From assembly GCA_022711755.1 (NCBI GenBank), contig JAKLEA010000008.1:62001-126000 (forward strand): 64,000 nucleotides of DNA, in the 5' to 3' direction. The stretch is from Planctomycetota bacterium (lineage in GTDB: Bacteria > Planctomycetota > Brocadiia > SM23-32 > JAKLEA01). Below, piece by piece: positions 56,301-62,104 of this stretch. Under the pieces are notes generated by a model that was given only the letters and a program-made list of their open reading frames with translations, was not told where the DNA came from and made no database searches. Positions within the stretch are counted from its first letter, which is position 1. The number at the start of each line of letters is the position of its first letter. The position numbers were made by a program, and so were the translations under genes.

Positions 56301-56816
56301 ATCCTTTCCGAAATGGCTGGCGTAGGTCTCAGTGAGGCCGGAAAAGGCCACCTTCTCCCCTTCGGAGGACGGCCTGTCATCGCCGTCTGTCAGGAGGATA
56401 AGGAGCTTTTTACGATTGGGATCAGAAGGAAGCGCTTCAAGCGCCTTGGCCGCAGCCTCGATGCCGATGGCCGTTGATGTCTTGCGCTCCGACGGTTCAA
56501 GCTCCTGTAGCGCCTTGATGATTTCAGCCTTGTCCGCTTCTGAGCCAACCTGCGTCTGGCGCACGACCTGTGAGCTTTCCCCGAATGTGACGAGCACAAA
56601 GTTCATTCCGGGGTCAACCGCGTCCTCGACGAACTTGATGACGCGGTCGCGGGCGATCTTGAAGTTCTTATGACGGCGCATGCTGCGGGAAACGTCCAGC
56701 ACAACGGCCACGTCCGTACCGCCCATGTCGTGCGCGGCGACAGGCAATACCGTCGTCAGCATGACGAGAGCGACAACGGGGAAAATGAAAACAGATTTTC
56801 CGGGAAATGCCTTCAT
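53331..56816 (-). CDS. Transmembrane VWA - Ig-like repeat - FHA protein
   Basis: 1161 residues. Signal peptide SVFIFPVVALVMLTTVLPVAA. VWA domain from GGTDVAVVLDVSRSMRRH (intact D-x-S-x-S MIDAS) to about residue 220. Then a series of about 110-residue beta repeats with the recurring LPKG(V)T..IEPA..VV.KE element, spanning residues about 330-960. A transmembrane helix GLWIYLIPLAILILLILWYF near residue 1000 is followed by a cytoplasmic domain with KTRHAKVTNRRGEHWI, then RRISDGDRITMGGVAFKF, which fits an FHA domain; the usual N-G-T loop is not seen. The predicted topology puts VWA and repeats outside and FHA inside, suggesting outside-in signalling to a phosphothreonine protein (inference). Divergent from the PKD exoprotein. 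Confidence 0.8.
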   Translation of the reverse strand: MKAFPGKSVFIFPVVALVMLTTVLPVAAHDMGGTDVAVVLDVSRSMRRHKNFKIARDRVIKFVEDAVDPGMNFVLVTFGESSQVVRQTQVGSEADKAEIIKALQELEPSERKTSTAIGIEAAAKALEALPSDPNRKKLLILLTDGDDRPSSEGEKVAFSGLTETYASHFGKDKNQVFWHCFLGDPDAEVADFASAASSSEKKIDGSWDYTKVAFTPHYLKLRPMPVGEWEIDLKEVLQGEDFKLKTPLPGEYEIELSDVQLENAQPGEKIEVSPKRMSLAEAEQGAVLKLKAVNLSPGEKTGIVIARCEGRLMFVVAHFHISFTALPANVAVRPDSLKFGPLARGKSIEKTIETAPDDVAVKVAAGKTAKIVLPSDLPKGVTMTAEPGELPLDKPGSSKLTLSAAKDATVVPGGYSGAIGLAKVSGVTFKPDSLPLAFETLGGRIDVAPADGLDFGALSAGSSVTRELKLVPDEGARASGPKVEIAQEGSLPKGVTTTIEPASPVVKEEMPVKVTLTIAPDAGLTAPVSGAFALKVPDGSASLSTDRIAWKAEPAAGMVEIAPAGVLDFGNVPPGTKSSKQITLTPDAAAAKAAPTVDLKSAGELPKGVSIAIEPATVAVKEKITVNLTLAVAEDAASAGQVKGSIALKSSDGAIRFSAPQVDWKAVASIAVISLKSIEEVNLGEIEIGQSASRTIMLTPNETAAAAKPKLILTATDTPKSDSVTIVPVQAILDKMAEFNVTVKAGDQLGAKSFRIDASTDSRMARLDSKPIKVVYTVKPGSVNFPDAGQLKFEAASGETPHELATAMLATPGAFGDVVKLEAVFDSLPKGMTVEASPQQVSVKEAKSDLRITLVVEGAVPGDYDGVVRFISKSDVTPKEIPVRLSIIRRVLDVTGTPGLWTIKVPALSPRIKGVELPVSVNANRYAAGAKLTMKPEQELPQGVAISMEPAQLDIKEGGNAAILKADVNLKWSLFGISHSGMLDLAADKKTIEVNGGKVGWVVESGGLWIYLIPLAILILLILWYFRPRTVLDKNRDAGGLTFEACPEDVKVIFQSREQAPTQLVKIGLLDKKEVFIGAPSPEQSEAAADVLITNDPKVKTRHAKVTNRRGEHWITAIGPVSVESGGQGYDLQPDSERRISDGDRITMGGVAFKFRDPKKE

Positions 56817-57135
56817 TGCGCATTCCTTTCCGAGAAGCGAACCCGCAGAAACGACTTTTTCTCCAGCCTCGCTGCGAAATCCTTCCGCCGCGACGCATCA
56901 ATACTACCTTACTTATGCCGGCTTTAGTCTGTCTTTTTCAACCCTTTGCGTCAACCAAAATTCGTCCGATATGATTTGCCTGTCCCCTGTCCGCCTTGAA
57001 GTTTATGTCGGATTTTGCCTTTTGCGCATGGACAATGACCAATGTAGAATGGAACCCGGCGAGAGAATCAGCCGGCTAATACGCTGCGCCGCCTTTTTTG
57101 CAATCATCCGACTGACGGGATGAAAGAGGGAAATC
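56817..57135. other. Divergent promoter region between the VWA-FHA and PKD-repeat genes
   Basis: 319 bases with AAAGGA upstream of the minus-strand ATG and AAAGAGGGAAATC before the plus-strand ATG. Apart from the candidate plus-strand promoter at 57022-57050 I see no convincing signal; short frames here lack ribosome-binding sites. Confidence 0.5.
57022..57050 (+). promoter_or_regulatory. Candidate promoter of the PKD-repeat exoprotein gene
   Basis: TTGCGC (57022-57027), a 17-nt spacer, and TAGAAT (57045-57050) lie 85 nt before the start. The -10 matches at five of six positions and the spacing is ideal; the -35 is partial. Confidence 0.45.
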
Positions 57136-60100
57136 ATGCCCACGAAATTGACACAACTTCGCCGCCGTTGCCGTTTCCTGACTGTGTCCGCGGGGAATAT
57201 CGAGTCTCTGGAAAGAAGGCTTCTGCTTGATGCGATCGCTCCGGTTGATGAACCGATTGCTCTGAGCCTGCCCCCCGACGGCGCCATTGACTCGCCGCTC
57301 ACCGGGACAGGGATTGTGCAGGGCGATCCGCTCACGCTCTCCGGCTCCGGCTCCGACCCAGACGGAACAGTTGCGTCGTGGAACTGGGAAATCAGCGGAC
57401 CAGGCGATTATTCGAAGACCTTCAGCGTAGAAGATCCCGGCGTCGTATATCTTGTGGAGCCGGGCGATTACACGATTACCCTCACGGTAACAGACGACAG
57501 CGGCGACGCCGATCCCTCGCCCGCCACGGCGAATGTGACCGTCTCGCGCGCGGCCGGAAGCGATCCGAACGGCATCATCGAGTCGCCCCTGAACGGCGCA
57601 TTCGTGAAAACCGGCGAAAGCATCAATCTGCAGGGAACGGGCTACGATCCCGACGGTTCGATATTGACATGGGCATGGACAGTGACGGGGCCGGACGCGT
57701 TCCTGCGCGTCTTCACATCCGAAGACCCCGGTTCGCTGACGCTGACCAACCCCGGGAATTACACGATACTCCTTGCGGTCGTGGATAACACATTCCGGCC
57801 CGACCCGTCGCCGGCTACCGTAACAATCACCGTCGGCGACAGCCAGCCTCCGAACGGCGAGATCACCTCCCCGACAGACGGCCTCATAACCGCGCCGTAT
57901 TCCTATGTCAACTTCCAGGGCAGCAGCAGCGATCCGGATGGAACCGTCGCTTCCTGGTTGTGGACGATCACCGGGCCATTCGGTTTCAACAGAACTTTTA
58001 CACAAGAGGATCCTGGTTTTGTCCGTTTGAACAGCACTGGAGTTTATACGGCTACCTTCACGGTAACCGATGATGAAGGCATATCCGACCCCACTCCGGC
58101 GGTCGTTAATGTCAACGTGATGAGGCCGGGCGTTGAGCCGCCCGATGGCGTGATTGACTCGCCCGCCGACGGAACGGTCATAATGCAGGGCGCTCCGGTT
58201 GACCTTCAAGGCAGCGCCAGCGATCCGGACGGTCTGGTCGTCGCCTGGAAATGGGACGTCACCGGGCCGGACGGTTTCAGCCAGACTTTCACAACGGAAG
58301 ACCCCGGAATTCAATACTTCATCACCCCCGGCGATTATGAGATCAAATTCACCGTGACGGACGACGATGGCGTTGCAGATATAACACCGGATATTGTCAA
58401 TCTGACAGTTGAAAGCTCAGGCGGCACGTCCCCCAACGGCATAATCATTTCACCGCTTGACGGAACAACGATCAAGGCGGGGCAGACGATAAACCTTCAG
58501 GGAACCGGATACGATCCTGACGGCGAGATAATGACCTGGGCGTGGGTCATACGCGGACCCAACGATTTCTTCCGTTTCTTCGACGCTGAAGACCCCGGTG
58601 TAATTACCCTGGTTGATCCCGGCACATACCAGGTTATCCTCGAGGTGATTGACAATACCTTCCGCCCCGACCCAAGCCCGGCAATCGTAAATGTTGAAGT
58701 GGAACCGGTTTTCCCCCCCGAGGGTATAATTGATTCCCCCGGCAGCGGGACGGTCATCTTCCCCGGCGACAGCATAAACCTTATGGGAAGCGGAATTGAT
58801 TCCGATGGCTGGATCGCGTCGTGGAATTGGGTCATCACGGGACCTGGCGGATTCTTCAAGACATACACGGTGGAAGACCCCGGCATGCTCGTCCTCGAAG
58901 AGGAAGGCGCATATCTGGTCTCTCTGGCAGTGACGGATAATGACGGCGTTCCCGATCCGGAGCCGGATTCGGCGGTCGTATTCGTGGGAGAGGAATTCCA
59001 GGGCAACAAGCCGCCATCAAGCCAGATTGATTCTCCCCTGCCCAATACGGAAATCCCGGTCGGCGGAACAATCTTCCTGCTGGGCAGCGGCACGGACGAG
59101 GACGGAGAGGTCGAGGAATATCGCTGGACGGTGTTCGGTCCCGGCGGCTTCTACAAGCTCTACGAAGAAGAAGACCCCGGAGCAGTTCAGCTTACCTCGC
59201 CCGGTTATTACAACGTGAGTCTCGTCGTCGTGGACGACGAGGGAACCCCTGACTCAAGCCCGAACTACGTGGTCGTCCAGGTGGGCGCCAGCGGCAACCA
59301 GTTGCCTGAAAGCGTCATCAACACCCCTACCGACGGCCTCACCGTGCGCGTCGGCGACACCATCAACCTGACCGGCACGGGCAGCGACCCTGACGGCATC
59401 ATTGCCTACAACGTCTGGGTTGTCTACGGCCCCAACAAATTCCTGACGGGATTTGAGGTCGAAGACCCGGGGATTGTCACCCTGGAATATCCCGGAACCT
59501 ACACTATCGCGTATTCGGCCATTGACTCGTCCCTACAGCCCGATCCGACACCGGCCTATGTGAATGTGACGGCAATCGGATTGCCGCCGAACGGGACGAT
59601 TGACTCGCCGATTGACGGTCTTGAGATTCGCCCCGGAGACTCAATCGAGCTTAAAGGTACGGCAACCGATCCGGACGGTTACGTTGCAAAGTACGAATGG
59701 TGGATCGGCGGGCCGGACGGTTTTGAGTGGGGTTCAGCGCAGCAGGACCCGGGCTGGTTGAAGCTGAACAATGTTGGCGACTACTGGATTTACTTCACGG
59801 CGATTGATGACGTCGGATTGAAGGACCCGACGCCGGACATCATAAAAGTGACGGTCAAACCGGACCTGGTCGGCTTCGTCCCCACAAAAACAGGCGGCGT
59901 CTATATCTATGACGCCGACGGCCCGTCCGGTATACCGATAGACGGAACATACGGCGCGGGATACAGTCCCTACGATCTTTCCAACGACCTCCTCATAATC
60001 GAGACTCCCACCGGCGTCGGGATCATAGCGCGGGCCTGGGTGAACAAATCCGGAACCTGGACATGGGGCGATTTTTCCGGTCTGGGCATCGCCGTGCATG

Positions 60101-61368
60101 GCGGGACTCTGGATTTCTTCATTGACCAGCGGAAGGGAACCGGAGAGATCGCTTTCCTGGCGGCGACGGAGAAAATCGGCCCGGTCGTCATCAACTCCTC
60201 AATCGCCGGATTCGAGGGCCAGTTGAACCTGCCGTCGGAGGCCGGATGGTCAATCCCGGCAGGCGCGGCCCTCTATTCCGCCAACGGCGGTATAAGTTCC
60301 GTATATGTAAAGGGCGCTGACGTTACGGCCCGCAGCGTGACCGGGCACATAATCGGATGGAGTCTCGGCTCCCTCATCACGGCGGGGGACATGCAGGGCG
60401 ACATCCGCGTGTCCGGCAACGCCGGTTCTGTAATCATCGGTTACGGCAGCCACTGGACGGGCGACTTCCAGGGAACTCTTGACGTCGGTTCTCTGAACCT
60501 GCTGTACACGACGGGGGACTTCAACGGGAATCTCTACGTTGACGGCAATGCCGCAACAGTCTACTCGGCAGGAAACTTCGCAGGGCAGGTCGGCGTCGGC
60601 GGAAATATCAGCCTGCTTTACGCAAAAAAGATTATCGGCAGCGATACTACGGAAATTACTGCAACGGGCATTTACCGGATAATCGCCGGGACCGGTTTTG
60701 AGGCCGAACTCGATGCGGACTGGCTGAACTCGCTGACGGTGCTTCAGGGCAATCTGTCAGGAGCGATTCAGGTCGGGCAGAACCTTCAGCTCCTTTCCCT
60801 CGGTTCCGGGAGTTTCCTGGCCGATGTGACCGTAGGCGGGGACCTCTGGACGGTCTCAATGCCTGGAGGAACGTATCGCGGGGAGATTTCGGTTGATGGG
60901 AAGATGATTTCCTTCGTCGCCGGCAGGTCGGCTGGAACGCTGGGCGACCGCGCGCAGATCGTGGCTAACGGCGGAATCTCCAGCCTGGTAATCCTAAAGG
61001 ACATGCTGGACACGGACGTGGGCGTCGGGGTCCGGTCTCTGCCGTCCGGAACCACGGTTGCGCTGAGTTCGCTCTACATCGGCGGCGATTTCAAGAGCAG
61101 CAATGTTCTGGCCGGCGTCTGGAATGAGCCGGGATTCGGCGCAAGCCCCTTCAATCCGTTCAGTGACGGTTTCGAGAACGGGACGCCATACATTCCAGCC
61201 GGTTTTGCCGGAACCGCCCGGCTGGACCGCGTCTTCATAGGCGGGGAGGTCGGGACCGCCGGCGCGGGGGATTCCTACTGGGCCATCGCTTCCAAGAACA
61301 GCCCGAGAAGCGCGTGGACGCTGCTCAAGACGCCATACCCGGACGTCATTGTAAGAACGGTAGGATAG
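57136..61368 (+). CDS. Exoprotein with LExRxLLD motif, nine PKD-like repeats and beta-helix-like tail
   Basis: 1410 residues. The basic N-terminus leads to ESLERRLLLD at residues 23-32, the same signature as in the 2012-residue protein at 19348. Nine repeats of about 95 residues follow; each reads (P)P.G.I.SP..G....G..(I/V).L.G.(G/S).DPDG....W.W...GP..F...F..EDPG...L..PG.Y.I.L.V.D..G..DP.P..V.V.V. They are PKD/Ig-like folds, with DPDG loops likely to bind calcium. From about residue 910 comes a stretch of unknown fold, then short G/V/N strand repeats (GDFNGNLYVDGNAATVYSAG) typical of a right-handed beta-helix, and a terminal element with RVFIGGEVGTAGAG. AAAGAGGGAAATC before the ATG is a good ribosome-binding site. 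Likely cell-surface or extracellular structural protein. Confidence 0.85.
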   Translation: MPTKLTQLRRRCRFLTVSAGNIESLERRLLLDAIAPVDEPIALSLPPDGAIDSPLTGTGIVQGDPLTLSGSGSDPDGTVASWNWEISGPGDYSKTFSVEDPGVVYLVEPGDYTITLTVTDDSGDADPSPATANVTVSRAAGSDPNGIIESPLNGAFVKTGESINLQGTGYDPDGSILTWAWTVTGPDAFLRVFTSEDPGSLTLTNPGNYTILLAVVDNTFRPDPSPATVTITVGDSQPPNGEITSPTDGLITAPYSYVNFQGSSSDPDGTVASWLWTITGPFGFNRTFTQEDPGFVRLNSTGVYTATFTVTDDEGISDPTPAVVNVNVMRPGVEPPDGVIDSPADGTVIMQGAPVDLQGSASDPDGLVVAWKWDVTGPDGFSQTFTTEDPGIQYFITPGDYEIKFTVTDDDGVADITPDIVNLTVESSGGTSPNGIIISPLDGTTIKAGQTINLQGTGYDPDGEIMTWAWVIRGPNDFFRFFDAEDPGVITLVDPGTYQVILEVIDNTFRPDPSPAIVNVEVEPVFPPEGIIDSPGSGTVIFPGDSINLMGSGIDSDGWIASWNWVITGPGGFFKTYTVEDPGMLVLEEEGAYLVSLAVTDNDGVPDPEPDSAVVFVGEEFQGNKPPSSQIDSPLPNTEIPVGGTIFLLGSGTDEDGEVEEYRWTVFGPGGFYKLYEEEDPGAVQLTSPGYYNVSLVVVDDEGTPDSSPNYVVVQVGASGNQLPESVINTPTDGLTVRVGDTINLTGTGSDPDGIIAYNVWVVYGPNKFLTGFEVEDPGIVTLEYPGTYTIAYSAIDSSLQPDPTPAYVNVTAIGLPPNGTIDSPIDGLEIRPGDSIELKGTATDPDGYVAKYEWWIGGPDGFEWGSAQQDPGWLKLNNVGDYWIYFTAIDDVGLKDPTPDIIKVTVKPDLVGFVPTKTGGVYIYDADGPSGIPIDGTYGAGYSPYDLSNDLLIIETPTGVGIIARAWVNKSGTWTWGDFSGLGIAVHGGTLDFFIDQRKGTGEIAFLAATEKIGPVVINSSIAGFEGQLNLPSEAGWSIPAGAALYSANGGISSVYVKGADVTARSVTGHIIGWSLGSLITAGDMQGDIRVSGNAGSVIIGYGSHWTGDFQGTLDVGSLNLLYTTGDFNGNLYVDGNAATVYSAGNFAGQVGVGGNISLLYAKKIIGSDTTEITATGIYRIIAGTGFEAELDADWLNSLTVLQGNLSGAIQVGQNLQLLSLGSGSFLADVTVGGDLWTVSMPGGTYRGEISVDGKMISFVAGRSAGTLGDRAQIVANGGISSLVILKDMLDTDVGVGVRSLPSGTTVALSSLYIGGDFKSSNVLAGVWNEPGFGASPFNPFSDGFENGTPYIPAGFAGTARLDRVFIGGEVGTAGAGDSYWAIASKNSPRSAWTLLKTPYPDVIVRTVG
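57277..59868 (+). repeat. Nine tandem PKD-like coding repeats (about 285-290 bp each) with a higher-order period of three
   Basis: Units 2, 5 and 8 end in variants of D(N/S)(T/S)(F/L)(R/Q)PDP(S/T)PA, whereas the other six end in D(D/N).G..D..P. The marker strings begin near 57781, 58645 and 59518, spaced about 865-875 bp, which is three repeat lengths. This suggests triplication of a three-unit block followed by divergence. Confidence 0.75.
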
Positions 61369-61389
61369 GAAAATGGAAAATGGGGGAAA

Positions 61390-62097
61390 ATGGGGAAGCC
61401 ATACTATTTTCTAAAGCAGAGCTTTGATGCAATATTTCTGCTTATATGGGAAGATAGCATAGCGTCCTTATTTTCCGTTCTCCTGCTTGCTTTCCTTGCC
61501 GGTTGCATCGGAACGCCCGAAGAGCGCGCCAACGCGAACGGCGTCATTTTCCTCAGGGACGGCTATCCCGACCTTGCCATGCCGGAATTTAATCGCGCCG
61601 TCAGGCTCAATCCGCAATTCGCCCCCGCATACAGGAATCGCGGAACCGCCCATGAGATGCTCCAGCAACATGATGAGGCGATCGGCGATTTCACGAAGGC
61701 CATCGAACTCAATCCCAGCGATGCCGCGAGTTATTCAAATCGCGGGCTGGTTTACTACGCAATGGACGATTACGAACAGGCTGTCCGGGATTTCAACAAG
61801 GCGATTGAACTCAACCCCGGCCTGTCGCAGGCGTTTTTCAGCCGCGGGCAGGCGTATTTCCAGATGGGGGAATATCAGAAGGCGCTTGATGACTTCGACA
61901 AGGTTCTGGCAATGAATTCCGGCGATGCCGGGGCGCATTTAAGGCGGGGAATGACGCTTGAAAGAATGGGGCAAACCGAAGGGGCCATCGGCTCTTTTGA
62001 GCGCTTTCTCGAAATCGCCACGCCGGCTTACGCCTCGCAGAAAGTCTACGTGGAGCAGAAGCTGGAAAGATTGAAATCACATCGGGACAGTCTGTGA
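61390..62097 (+). CDS. TPR lipoprotein
   Basis: 235 residues. SLFSVLLLAFLAGC is a lipoprotein signal with lipobox LAGC. Four to five canonical tetratricopeptide repeats follow: PEFNRAVRLNPQFAPAYRNR, AIGDFTKAIELNPSDAASYS, AVRDFNKAIELNPGLSQAFF, ALDDFDKVLAMNSGDAGAHL, and a last AIGSFERFLEIA unit. TPR lipoproteins of this size are scaffolds in outer-membrane or secretion complexes. It starts 21 nt after the exoprotein stop, which suggests co-transcription and perhaps a role in export or anchoring of that protein (inference). The start is the ATG at 61390 after a purine-rich GGGGGAAAATG stretch. Confidence 0.85.
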   Translation: MGKPYYFLKQSFDAIFLLIWEDSIASLFSVLLLAFLAGCIGTPEERANANGVIFLRDGYPDLAMPEFNRAVRLNPQFAPAYRNRGTAHEMLQQHDEAIGDFTKAIELNPSDAASYSNRGLVYYAMDDYEQAVRDFNKAIELNPGLSQAFFSRGQAYFQMGEYQKALDDFDKVLAMNSGDAGAHLRRGMTLERMGQTEGAIGSFERFLEIATPAYASQKVYVEQKLERLKSHRDSL

Positions 62098-62104
62098 TCT
62101 CCCT

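Noticed and set aside
57277..59868. Regular spacing of about 285 bp, considered as a CRISPR or DNA satellite
   Set aside because: The periodicity is that of diverged protein repeats; DNA identity is low between units and there are no short identical repeats with unique spacers.
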